Positions 47,101 to 57,534 of a stretch of DNA of 64,000 nucleotides are shown in pieces. The position numbers and the translations under genes are program-made. This stretch comes from Acanthaster planci (Eukaryota; Echinodermata; Asteroidea; Valvatida; Acanthasteridae), in NCBI RefSeq assembly GCF_001949145.1, contig NW_019091358.1:1292731-1356730 (forward strand), in the 5' to 3' direction. Below the pieces are notes generated by a model. That model made no database searches. It saw only the letters and a list, made by a program, of their open reading frames with translations, and was not told where the DNA came from. Within the stretch, counting starts at the first letter, position 1. Every line of letters begins with the position of its first letter.

Positions 47101-50100
47101 CAATCAGCGGGGGATGGGCATGTGGGATGTCATCCCACTGTATCTTTGTCCAGCCCCCAGCTACTTTTGTCGCACTTCTACCCGTATGTACATACATGCA
47201 CCGGTAGATAAATCTTGCAAAAGCATTTCCTCAAAACAAATGGGTTAAAGTGGTCAGAAAGTTCCACAGTTGAGCATCTATTTTATGTTTATACATGTGC
47301 ATGTTTGCACAAATACATGTAGAATCCCAAAATTTGCTGGGGCCCTTAATTAATGTGTAGGGTTTCTCACTTCGCTCTTGCATAAAGTTTTGACCGAGGT
47401 ACATGCATTACATGTATGGCCCCTCTCCCCTACCACTTTTTAGAAGTCAGTGACGCCCTTAGAAATTTTTGTGGTTCCCCTGACAAATGAGGGCGCTGTT
47501 ACCGTGATGTCATTACCAGAGGACAATGTTCATTTTGGGGGGTTTCTATTCATATTGTGAGAGGGAAAAATACTCATTGGAATTACGTGTACATGTACTT
47601 GTGAGAGAAGTTTGCTTACTGGCCTGGATTGAGTCACAGGATTGCACGCACTCTTGACCTGGGGAATTCCTGAAGCTGAAATATAAAGTGCACGATGAAA
47701 AGGAAGTTGAAATTTGGAAAACCCCATTGCATGTATTTGAATACACTCTCTTGTTTCCCTTGGGAACATACATGTACATGGCATCTACATGCTAATGTGC
47801 TTCCCAAAGGAAGTGTCCCAAAATGAACAAGTATATTCCAGGTTTGCTTCACACTTGGGGGAGAAAGGTTCCAATATGATAAAGTATAGTTAAACCAATA
47901 CCGAAATATTTTTTACCCGTGTCCAGGACTAGGTTTCAATATAAAAGGTGGGAGGGACCAGCCACATGTGCCACGTGACCCAGGCATCTTTGTGACCAAG
48001 ATCCGAGATGATGGAGCGGCGGCAAAGGATGGGCGGCTACAGAAGGGGGACAAGATATTGGAGGTAGGCGCCAGAGGAAGTCTGCAGTCACGGTTCTTTC
48101 TGCGCTGTAGCGAGCCTTGTTCCCCGAAATCTAGCTTGCATGTAATATTCTCTTTATGTCCCGGTACATGAAGTGGCTAAAATCAGGTGAGCTGTAACTC
48201 GACTTCCAAAGTCTGCAGATCCGGCATTGTATTTCCGGCATACAAGAAGTGTTGCCAGTAGTTTAAAGGAGTTGGATTCCCTTGAGCCATCAAGGTGATG
48301 CAGTTGGCTTGTAGATGCACACTCATCGCAACAAGCTAGCCTGTGATCAAGGTGCCCGTGGCAAAATGAATAGTTGCTCAAGAGGGAGGAGCTGGAGGAG
48401 ACTAGTTTGAGCACCAAACCAACGCACGAAGAAAGACTACACAATGAACCGCACGCACGCCCCACACGCCTTTGCAGTTCTGCCCCACGTAGTTTATGTT
48501 TTTCTTTACATTTGCTACCGTTTCGGTAGCAGATACGATATGTGCGTATGGATAAGTCTCCTCCAATCAAAACGATCGCCTCTGTCATGCATGTAATAAA
48601 TTATTCATCATTACAATGGCCACGCGCATTCAACGTGGCGTCCTTTCCAGCAGTGGTGTAAGCTCTAGACAACAATCTCTTTTAGAATTGCCTCAAATAT
48701 GCAGCACTGAAGTTTGGGATTCCGATCAACAAATTGAAACCTTAGAAAATGTTGGCCGTGAAGGCTGTTCTGGAGGGTCAAGACGTACACATGTATTTGT
48801 CAATCTTCTAACTGGACATGGCAAAAGTTTCAATAATACCAGGCCGCACCGTTGTGCAGCGACTTCATGAACGTAAGTAGCCTAGACACACTCAGACTAC
48901 TTAGCCCCCAAAACACGATTGGTTCAGAGAAATGTGAACAATTCATAACATTAGCATATTGCATAATTCAGATAAACCTCTGGAAATAAAGCTCCAAATG
49001 CACTTGCGGCGGCGTGCACAGATAGTCCATGACACACACAGCTCGGCTACTGCATGCACATGCATGGTTAATTTCGGGCTTGCATGCAGTTCGTTGTGTG
49101 GTCTTGACTATTCATTTCGCTGTGGGCGCCTTGATCAAAGGCTACCCAACAAGCATGTGGACTTGAGTTTGAACCTTATGTTGACCATTTCATCAAAACT
49201 TTTCCCCTTCTTTAATTTCTTTACCTTTTCAATCAGATCCCATGTTTAATTTCCACAGATGTTTTTGCTTTCCCATTCTTGGTATTTCATACCCTGTAGG
49301 GTTTTTAAAAAGAGAAATAAACTCCAAGAACCATTCATTACAGACTGGTCTGGTGCCTGTTTCCAACGCAGCAGATTAGTGTAATGGATTAGACTACAAC
49401 CAGTCAACAGTTCTGTTACCATAGCTACAGAATTCCTTTTATTATGCAGTGTTAACCAAACTCTTAAGAATCCTTCTGCACTTACATGTACATGTAATGT
49501 GTTGTTGGCGCAGTAACGCGTACATGTATGTACATGTACATGCACTGTAATTCTGGCTTTTTCCTTCCTGGTCTGAATTCATTGAGCACTGTCAGATCGG
49601 TGCTCTCCAAATGTTTGTCAGAAAAAAATAAGTAGGGCCACTCCATTAGGATTCGGGTCCTCAACCTTCTGCTTACTACATGTACGTGTAGTGCAGAGGA
49701 TCATGGATTTAGTTCTAGCTACCGTAATACAAATTTTTGGACTACACTGAGTACATGTATGCATGAAGTGCGCATACTTAAGTGTGGGTTACAACACATT
49801 AAAGTATCATGTGTACTGTGTACGTCACTCCGATGCATAAAAGCCCCAATCAAGAATGCTCATGTGCATATTGCTCCTGTGCATCGTAACTCATGTACAA
49901 CTTTTGCTACTGTCCTTAGATCACACGTCCTATAGATGACCCACATGTAGTGTTTGAAGGCTTTAACCACCTGTTTCCTTTTTCAATTACATGCAGATGT
50001 GTTTCACTGTTTGACTGTGTGCACATGTATGTACATATACCTGCCAAGGTTTCTTCTTCCCGTGAAGTTTCAAATTATTCAAACCTAAAAGTTTCGAACT

Positions 50101-52897
50101 GAGAGTACCCTGCAGTATTTTAGGAGGAAGGGAAAAACAGGCTCTTGCACCCTGAAATTTGGCTTGTTTTGCATGTGAATTTTTGTCAACAAAAATCCTT
50201 TATGCAAAAGGATTTTCCAAAGGAGATTTCCGTCAAACTGGTATTGTAGCATTCATTTTGTGTACACCTATTTTTAAACCACCTGCAGTCCACAAATGGC
50301 TTTGCGTAGAAATTGGAACCTCTTTCCAAAAGTTATTAGACAGGAAATCAAGGTTTACAACACCATTTTGTAGGTTGTTTGGCCTTCTATTATGTGAATA
50401 AATTAGACATTCTAACTTTCACTTATGGTTCCAGCTTTATTTTGAGGCACACCCGAAATTTGAATATGAGTTTTTCCTTTAGCCATGAACGATATGTACA
50501 TACATGCATGTACATGGCTGTATATCGTTAATTATGTGTCTGCATAATTTGTAATCGCTGAAATACATCTGTTCCGGTACGCCTTTTCTTTGTTTAACCC
50601 CGTTTAGAATATTGTGTAAATGTAGGTCATGACAGGTAGTTGAAGGTTCAAGATACACGTAACAGGAAATATTAATGGAACAATAAGGACCCTTTTTCAA
50701 GTACATTGTAACCTTTCGAGTACGGTAGCTTTAACCCCACTTACATGACTTACATGTATATGGCCAGTATTGTGATTTACCTGTTCTGACCATTAGCTCA
50801 TTGCTACTGAATTGACGTTAATACTCTTGTAGCAAGGGATGCATGCCGTGGCAACTAACTGAAGGCAACTATTCCATGGGGGAAGGTAGCCAGATTTAGA
50901 TATCCGATGGACATCCAGCAGGCATTGCTGGGTGCCCCAGTGATCATGAATCATGAGTCAGACTTCAGAATCTGAGGAGTTATTTTAAGTTGGCTCAGGG
51001 GAAGGTACAGGTCAACTACTTTTGTTCCTCTTTGTGATCATGCAGACAGTGTCCTTCTGACGTAAGAGGCTCGAGTTTTAGGGTGGCAAACCTTTTGATT
51101 TTGAAAACAGTCAGATGAGCAGTGAAAATTTGGCATTTTCTCCTTTCTTTTATATTTCTATGAAGGGCCAGTGGGGCTTTGCTTTACATGTATATGTGAG
51201 CCACTCTGCAAGAATGAGTCACATGTCGCCAGAGCTACTTTGAGTTAAAAGCCTTTGAAAGAATCTTGCGCAGTGTTTAAGCGACAGGAATCCTGAACAT
51301 TTTAAAACTACACAACGTCCATTTTCATCACACTCAATTGTGAGTGACGCATCTAAACAAAGAGTTCATATTCCTCAATCTAATGCATGTACAAAGTAAA
51401 AGTCAAAAGTGGCTCTAATAACTTGTGACTCACTTTCACAAAGTGGGTCACATGTATGGCTCTGATAACTTGTGACTCACTTTCACAGAGTGGGTCACAT
51501 GCATGTTGATGCACACATTGTACATTTACAGGTACTGGTACCTTTGAAAAGGGGGAAAATTTGATTAAAATTCTCCTCCCCAGCACTGACTACATGTGGA
51601 GTATGTACTTGTACGTGTATAGACTTTCAAGTTGGTTTCCTGTTGCTGAGTGGTATTTTCATGTACCGGGTAGCAAAACCTGCAATTCTGAGGAATTCCT
51701 GCAAGTCCTACGACTTTTACATCAGCCTAGTTTATAATTTACATATTTACGTACATGTTAGTGGCCTGGGCAACTTGAGCACAACTCCTGCACCCTGATC
51801 AGCACAGCGGTAATTTGCAAATTGACCTTTTCCCGAGCGTGACCTCCACTAAGAGCTCAGTCTTGAATGCCATGGTAAACTGTCATCTCTCTTCCTCCCC
51901 CGCACTCCTTCCTGTAGATAAATGACAAGGATGTGCGGAATGTGCCCCACCAGGATGCAGTCAATGAGTTTGTGAACTCTGGTGAGAAAGTCGTGCTGGT
52001 TGTGCAGCATGGCGCTGAAGATATACTGAGGGTGAGTGGATTTTAGTGATGTGTTGCACCGGCAGGTAACGGAAGTTAAGAGGACAGAGGATCTGAACAT
52101 GGAGAACTGAACCCAAATTTGTGTGGTGCATTTCAAGTTTCAGTGTATTTTGTGCGCTAACTTTTCGTGAAGAGACCATTTCAATTTGGTTTGATTTTGT
52201 TTTGATGGTCATTTGAAATTCAAGGCCAGTGGTAAGGTATCTTGCAGTTTCTCTGGCACACGCGCCAGCCCGTTTGCATTGAGCATGGCAGTGGAAAAGC
52301 ACACATTTTTGGCTAACCTGTCTTGGGCAAATGGGTACTGCATGTATGTTTAATTTTCACGAAATTGGTGCCAAAATGACTGCAAAGAGTTACATACGGG
52401 GTTCGGCTCAGGTAAAAAACAAGCACTGCAACATTTTTCCCCCGGTTCTTTTAGGATTAAACGTTTAAACCAGATTCAAATTAATAGCTGCCCAGATTAA
52501 GTAATTTGGTTGTGATTGCTGCAAGCCAATCAGGGGCCCAAAATCACCCACCGGAAGCCTCAGGCTTAAGCCAAAGCTGAGTTGCTAGGTTGGAGAAATC
52601 ACCCCAGTCCCTTGAACCCCTAGAACCCTACTCCCTCTCTCCTCTAAATCATAACTCTCCCGTACTCTGAAAGTTGTCAAATATTTAGCATCATTGCTGA
52701 AGACCCTCACTCTGATCCCCCAGCTTATGTGTGTGTGTCCGTCCTCCTTCCTCTGACAGGAAAAGTACGCCATATCTGAAGCAGCGAAGAAACCCCTCGT
52801 CCCGGAGGGCACATCCTGGAAGTGGGTGGCTGTAGTCGGCGCTGGACTGGCTGCAATAGGGGCAATATATTTCGTCATCAAGTACCGCAAACACTGA
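44193..52897 (+). CDS. SYNJ2BP: Synaptojanin-2-binding protein (OMP25) orthologue, complete
   Basis: Four exons with exact phase joins: 44193-44247, 47927-48063, 51918-52031 and 52760-52897. They encode 147 residues; human SYNJ2BP has 145. The N-terminus [16 protein letters not shown] leads into one PDZ domain with the peptide-binding loop GLGF at residues 19-22, then [30 protein letters not shown] and HQDAVNEF. A linker is followed by the C-terminal membrane anchor [19 protein letters not shown] (124-142) and a short basic tail YRKH. This tail-anchor plus basic end is the mitochondrial outer-membrane signal of OMP25. Known partners in mammals are synaptojanin 2A, RRBP1 and Notch ligands; the same roles here are inference. 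Intron 1 (3.7 kb) holds a Foldback-like element and intron 2 (3.9 kb) a helicase pseudogene. Confidence 0.95.
44650..46121. mobile_element. Foldback-like element with tandem-repeat arms
   Basis: The right arm is a 31-bp array (45877-46105). The left arm (about 44662-44720) holds the same 31-bp unit in reverse: GACAACTTGACCATTTGCTG, then ACTCGACTTCG, followed by decayed copies. CTATAGG lies just outside each arm in opposite orientation. The about 1.1-kb middle has no recognisable protein. Inverted arms built of tandem repeats are the hallmark of Foldback elements; the assignment is inference. In SYNJ2BP intron 1. Confidence 0.6.
45877..46105 (+). repeat. 31-bp tandem array, about seven copies
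   Basis: The unit GGTCGAGTTGTCTGAAGCCG plus A(C/G)TTGGCAAAC recurs, with GGCAAAC at 45901, 45932, 45963, 45994, 46025, 46056 and 46087. Spacing is exactly 31 bp. The only recurrent variant is GACTTGG against GAGTTGG. Because 31 is not a multiple of 3, the reverse strand shows spurious repetitive ORFs. Confidence 0.97.
46122..47926 (+). other. Rest of SYNJ2BP intron 1
   Basis: AT-rich with a long A/T tract near 46550-46590. No exon or element recognised. Ends in the acceptor CGTGTCCAG. Confidence 0.6.
48343..49145. mobile_element. Inverted repeats flanking a dead helicase fragment
   Basis: AGCCTGTGATCAAGGTGCCC, then GTGGCAAAATGAATAGT at 48343-48380 matches the reverse complement of about 49108-49145 (AGCCTTTGATCAAGGCGCCC, then ACAGCGAAATGAATAGT). 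A second block, AAGACTACACAATGAACCGC at about 48433, matches AAGACCACACAACGAACTGC from about 49087-49106 reversed. The left arm carries an about 50-bp insertion between the two blocks. The whole looks like an old composite or transposed unit within SYNJ2BP intron 2. Confidence 0.55.
48700..48845 (+). pseudogene. RecQ-like DNA helicase fragment, frameshifted
   Basis: One frame reads [16 protein letters not shown], stop, [16 protein letters not shown]. The next frame continues [12 protein letters not shown]. Together they match the start of a RecQ-type helicase core: the [11 protein letters not shown] strand, then Walker A of the form PTGxGKS, here LTGHGKS with Pro changed to Leu. An in-frame TAG and at least one frameshift disable it, and the remainder of the helicase is missing. 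RecQ-like genes are multicopy in several marine invertebrate genomes. It lies between the inverted repeats at 48343 and 49145. Confidence 0.5.
49146..51917 (+). other. Rest of SYNJ2BP intron 2
   Basis: Holds TACATGTACATGTA-rich stretches (49485-49540, 50010-50040, 50497-50517) and a 47-bp duplication at 51410. No exon recognised. Ends in the acceptor CCTTCCTGTAG. Confidence 0.6.
51410..51503 (+). repeat. 47-bp tandem duplication
   Basis: TGGCTCTAATAACTTGTGAC, then TCACTTTCACAAAGTGGGTC, at 51410-51456 is repeated at 51457-51503 with about three changes. A third, more distant relative (GAGCCACTCTGCAAGAATGA, then GTCACATG) occurs near 51197. Confidence 0.85.
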
Positions 52898-53920
52898 GGA
52901 AAAGCTAGAATGGGGGGAAAATTGTAGGCAATGCTTTCCCTGTTTTACAGATGCACATTTCCAACTCACATACACCGTCTGATCAGATTTCATTTGTTTT
53001 AGGTGGATTTGAATATTTGGAAACTACAGGTTCAAATTGTCAGGTAATCAAAAAAGGCTTTGAATTAGAATGTAATGTACATGTAAATATTTGTAATTAC
53101 AGGCCAAAAGGATGAATTTCTGGGTCAAGAGCTTGTAATGCATAACATGTTGCCCAGCGCTTTGACTGAAACTGACTTGGGGATGAAAGAAACGAAGCAA
53201 AATTTACTTTTGCTTTTTTTATTTTTTTCTCAGTGTGTATTCCTACTCTAAGGTGTTCAAATTTTGACGGTAAACCGACGGCGAGTTTGCGATGGATTCC
53301 AGAATTATAAAATTATAATGTGTAAATTATTTTGTTTTTATGTTCAAGTTGAAGTTTGAATGAATGTAGGCTCGGCTAGTGATGTGCACAGAAATTGGAT
53401 GAAAATTCCTCATAAGATTAAAAAAAAACCACGTAGGGTGTAGTCATTGTGGTGTTCTACCCCTAACGTCTTCGCTGCGTTCTGATAGCGTCGTGTGTTG
53501 CTTGGTACTGTCACCAATGTTTGTCAGTTGGTGCACCTGGCATTTCTTCAGCACTACTTCCCCACAGTGTCATGTACAAGGACATGTAGTGAAAGTCATT
53601 CATGATATAATGCCACGTTGGAACAGTCTAAATTAACAGCTGTGGTTGACTGATGTGCAAACGTGAGTTCATAGCAGTTCTGGGTGGGTTCTCTTACTAT
53701 GGAAGGCTAAGGTCTGTGACTGCATAGTTGCTAGGTCCCTAATTTTGCCACCTACCATTATATCACAGTAAGCGGCGAAATAAGGGACCTGGCAACTATA
53801 TGGTCACAGACAGTAGTCCTTCTGTGTATCACTGATTATTGTTATACATTGTATTAATTAGTAATTTTGAGTTTCACCAAACAGTACATGTATACGTTTG
53901 AATGCATGAATAGAAATAAA
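52898..53920 (+). other. SYNJ2BP 3'UTR, to a candidate polyadenylation signal
   Basis: Runs from the TGA (52895-52897) to AATAAA at 53915-53920, giving about 1 kb. No earlier canonical signal was noticed. The hairpin element at 53702-53818 falls inside it. Confidence 0.4.
53702..53818. mobile_element. Hairpin MITE in the presumed SYNJ2BP 3'UTR
   Basis: Arms of about 50 bp: GGTCTGTGACTGCATAGTTG, then CTAGGTCCCTAATTTTGCC, against the reversed GTCTGTGACCATATAGTTGC, then CAGGTCCCTTATTTCGCC. The loop is about 17 bp (ACCATTATATCACAGT region). If transcribed it would form a stable stem. Confidence 0.7.
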
Positions 53921-54870
53921 CATATCATTGACATTGCAGGGACCCCAGAACTACATGTGAATATGTTCATTTCCAATGTCAACTCCTTTTCCAAATCACC
54001 GATCTGTTCTCAAAAACTGAAAACATACCGGTGATCAACAATGCCCCATCCTCTACTGTGTCTGGTGGATGACATGTTTAGTTTCATATGTTAAATCGTA
54101 CTGGCCCATACCTACATGTACATGCATGAATCTGATAAGAAAAATAAGATAACCAGTAGGATTACAAAAGGAGATGTGCAAACAAGATCTTGAAGCAGAG
54201 TAAATCACTAACTAAAATGCTACACTGTGCGTTATTGGTTGCTTGGTTTCTAGTAACCATTGTATTGCTCACCCTGCTACGATGTTAAAGTTTTGCCCTG
54301 TTTTGTAGGGTTGTATGGCCACACCCCCCCACCTACCTCCATTTTCAGTTTTATTCGATGTCATGACTGCATGCTTTACTGGTTGAACAACTAAGGGTAA
54401 AGCAGTGTAACTTGGATGTTACGATATTCAAGTGTGTTATGTAACATGGAAAAGAAAGGCTTCATGCTCGACTGTTATTCATCATATATCAGATATTTAC
54501 TTTGCAAAACCCAAATTAGGATGCCCCGTACCCATTAGATTTTCCCTGTTTTAGTTTTCTGCAGCATTTTGTGGCGTCTCCTCTTTGCCAGTGGAAGGTC
54601 TTCTTTTGTTATACTTTTTGCAGAATTCTCAGAGACAGGTGACTTTAAAAGTCGTTTAACACTTTTTTCTATGTTTTGATTGGACTGTTATAATGAAAGT
54701 GTTGTTCTAGTTTATCTAGACTTCAGTGCAGAGATTGAAATTTTAGATCTGATGATTTAGAGTGAAAGAGCACTGAGGTATGTATGAGAGTGTAAAGTTG
54801 GAGAAAATTTAAATTTCGAACACCAACCACCGATACCTGCATCATTTTTCTCATTTCGGCAAAACAACTG

Positions 54871-55000
54871 GTGGGTATCTTGGCCGAGTGGTTACGCTTG
54901 CGGTTATCAGATTGTCAGACGGTGGGTTTGAATCCCAGAAGTGACTTTTTATTTTCCCGACGCTTGCTGATAGACAGTTTAAACTCTGTTTACATGTACA
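54871..55000 (+). mobile_element. tRNA-derived SINE head
   Basis: TGGCCGAGTGGTTA (from 54882) is a consensus A box, and GGGTTTGAATCCC (54925-54937) a consensus B box, correctly spaced for a Ser/Leu-type tRNA with a longer variable arm. The 3' side does not close a clean acceptor stem and continues into non-tRNA sequence, so I call it a SINE rather than a tRNA gene. Confidence 0.55.
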
Positions 55001-55355
55001 TGTATGTTGTGTCTTAGATAATCCAGAGATTTTTTTTCCTTTAAAAATGATTGTTTTGAAGTCTGGGAGTGGTTTGTATGAAGTGGGATGTACAGCTAGA
55101 ATGTATTCTCGGTTTGGTTTTGATGCATTCATTTATAACTTTGGCCTTCCTTGAGGACTCCTCATAGTCGAAAAAAAGAGAAGATTTTTTATCCATAATC
55201 CATTTGTGTATGCTACTGTGTGCACATTTTTCATCATACATGTAATTGATCCGTCAAGGTAGAATCTCATCAGTGCAGCTTGTGAACTGTTGTCCAATTG
55301 CATGAAATAGAAAGCAGATGTGGGATGTGTAAGATCAGAGACAAACGCTACTTAA

Positions 55356-55406
55356 CCCTAACAGTCCTCAATCCTCCAACAGGTGAGGGATTGAGGACTG
55401 TTAGGG
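55356..55406. mobile_element. 51-bp TTAA-flanked palindrome, minimal piggyBac-like MITE
   Basis: CCCTAACAGTCCTCAATCC on the left and its exact reverse complement on the right enclose a loop of about 10 bases. TTAA flanks both ends (55352-55355 and 55407-55410). The ends match the 385-bp element at 37746. Confidence 0.75.
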
Positions 55407-56739
55407 TTAACATACTGTGCGAAATTCCATAGGGTTCCCTTAGGGGTGTGGCTCATTCGCATATGGAGATAGGTCAATTACAGTAGTGGTTGAAAGTTTA
55501 CGTTCACTTGGACTAAAAGTTTCTAATTACAGTTTTTAAGCCTGTGCAATATCTTGGCAAACCATTTCTTTTCTGTCGCAGATCGGCCAGCACCTTCACT
55601 TTATTTACATGAACCTGATAATGGAGAAAGGAAATACAGCAAATATTCTGATTGAACAATCTGTACAAGAAGAACAGTTGTCAGGATTAGATAGGTCCTT
55701 AAAAAGTATTAAAAACCTTACCGTCCAAGTTTACACAGACTTTTAACCACAGCTGCATGTGTATGTCTCATGTAGGCAGTTGCCAGTTTGGAAACAGTGC
55801 GAAGACAATCTTTTGCTGTCGTTATAAATTAAATTGAAATTAATGCTTGGTCTTGCAAAATGCATAGCTTGCTCTGTAAAATTCCTCCAGTTTTCAAATC
55901 CTTGCCAGAACCCCATAATGTGTGATGGAGAATTAAAAAAAGGGTGTATTGGACTTACGTGCTATTTGATTTTGTGGTCAAGCTTTTCTTTTTATTTGTT
56001 TGGCTCAGACTGTGGTTGGGTGTTACTGGAGGTAAGTTAGAGATCTGGAAAATACAACCCAGGGTTAGGAAAATGACCCGCAATTGCAGAGAGAAAAAGA
56101 ACATAGTTAAAACTAAATTGGGGAAGGGGCACCGGATTGTTTGGAAAGTAGGTACTGTTTGTGCTGCATATTGATCATTTTAAAGATGATAAATTCCTTA
56201 AAGGAGCACAACCCAATCATTAACCCCCTTTGTAACTATTCTGGGATACATATATGTACATGAAAATTCACGACTGTATAGGTTTAGAAACCCTTTCAAA
56301 TTACAGCTCACCCCCTTTTAATCACAGATAATCCTAGGGGTACCCCTTCCCAATCCAGGGCGGAGGGTTCAAATTTATTTCTCAGTTCCCTGGGACCGAC
56401 ACCAAATGTGACACAGTATGGGTCCATACTGTCCGCAGGGGGCCGTCATGATCAGTAGGCTCGGTCAGTTACAACTTTTTGTCTGTTTGTAGGCTGACCG
56501 TATGACGGATCTTTATTCCTTCTCTAAATTCTTGGGGGGGGAGGGTGGCACAGACCTCCGAGTTGATTGTGCCCCCATTCCCCTTATACTTATGCCGCTG
56601 ATGTGACATTGAAAGGCTGATCTGATCTTGGAAGCTGGGGCCTCGTTTTCAAGGAAGGGGCCCCTTCATTTTCTTCTCCCTCCCGATAAAAAGGGAGGGG
56701 TGCACCTCAACCCCTGGATCCACCCCTGGCCAGATTCAC

Positions 56740-57010
56740 AGCAACAGAGAATCGACGATAGAAACTTCAACTGCGGCCTGGTCCAGCATGTCTATTATAC
56801 ATGTCCAGATTCAGATTAGTAACAGTTCCTTCAACAACTGAGAACGAAATGATTTCAGCAGTCATTCTTCCCCACAACAACCAGGGACTGGAATCAGCTG
56901 CCATAACATCACATTCAGATCAAACTTCATCTACATTTAGAAGACAGATAGAAAAGCTGTTTGATTAGATGTCTCTTTGAGTGACCTAAATTGAGTGATG
57001 TTCCTGTTGG
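56740..57010 (+). pseudogene. 3' end of a non-LTR retrotransposon reverse transcriptase ORF
   Basis: SFFPTTTRDWNQLP at 56862-56903 is the conserved SxxPRTIRDWNxLP phrase near the C-terminus of LINE ORF2 proteins. After a frame change, ITSHSDQTSSTFRRQIEKLF, then D and a stop, give the usual end. Upstream frames are broken. AATAAA near 57025 lies in the tail. Plus strand, unlike the copy at 7690. Confidence 0.6.
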
Positions 57011-57343
57011 AGCTGTTCAATCAAATAAAGATCACCTCTAAGGAAAATATATGTTTTCTCAATCTGATTTTATCTGTTAAAATAAATATGGAAGCATCCA
57101 AATTGAATGCAGTGTCATTTGTTTTTCAGAGCTCAACTATAACAAGCTAAACAGGGCTTTTTTCCGTTCATGAAAAGATTTATTAATTATTTATTTGAAA
57201 GGATAAAGTCAGAGAAAACATGTTTTACTTAAGTTAGAGGTGCTCTTTAAACTATCCAGATCCAGATAGTATTGATAGTACCGTCATGCTTGCGCCAAAC
57301 GTTTAAAGAAACGAAACAAATCACATGGATGTACAGGAAGTAT

Positions 57344-57361
57344 TACCCATAATGCCCCTGC
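57344..57361 (+). promoter_or_regulatory. Putative ZNF143/Staf site in the UBAC2 promoter
   Basis: TACCCATAATGCCCCTGC fits the core of the Staf/ZNF143 consensus (YWCCCRNMATSCMYY) over its first 15 positions. It lies about 175 bp before the UBAC2 start codon, the usual promoter-proximal place. TATATAATA at 57426-57434 could act as a TATA-like element. Confidence 0.4.
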
Positions 57362-57534
57362 TGCGATTCGCTGAGTGAGATGGACAGTAGACTTTATGTG
57401 CCCCTTCCTGTGTATGGATGTTGTGTATATAATACGATCGGAGGAGGAAGCATTTCGTGAATGCGTAAATTTTTACGGCTTTCACTCGACTTAACCAGCA
57501 ATAATCAACTCCTTTTACACTGACAGGTTTCAAG

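Larger units (their letters stand above)
53921..57343. other. Intergenic between SYNJ2BP and UBAC2
   Basis: No gene. Contains a SINE (54871), a 51-bp TTAA palindrome (55356) and a LINE 3' end (56740). 56300-56720 is GC-richer with C-runs and nothing recognisable. Confidence 0.5.

Noticed and set aside
54871-54950. tRNA gene
   Set aside because: Good A and B boxes, but no convincing acceptor stem and the sequence runs on into a SINE-like body.
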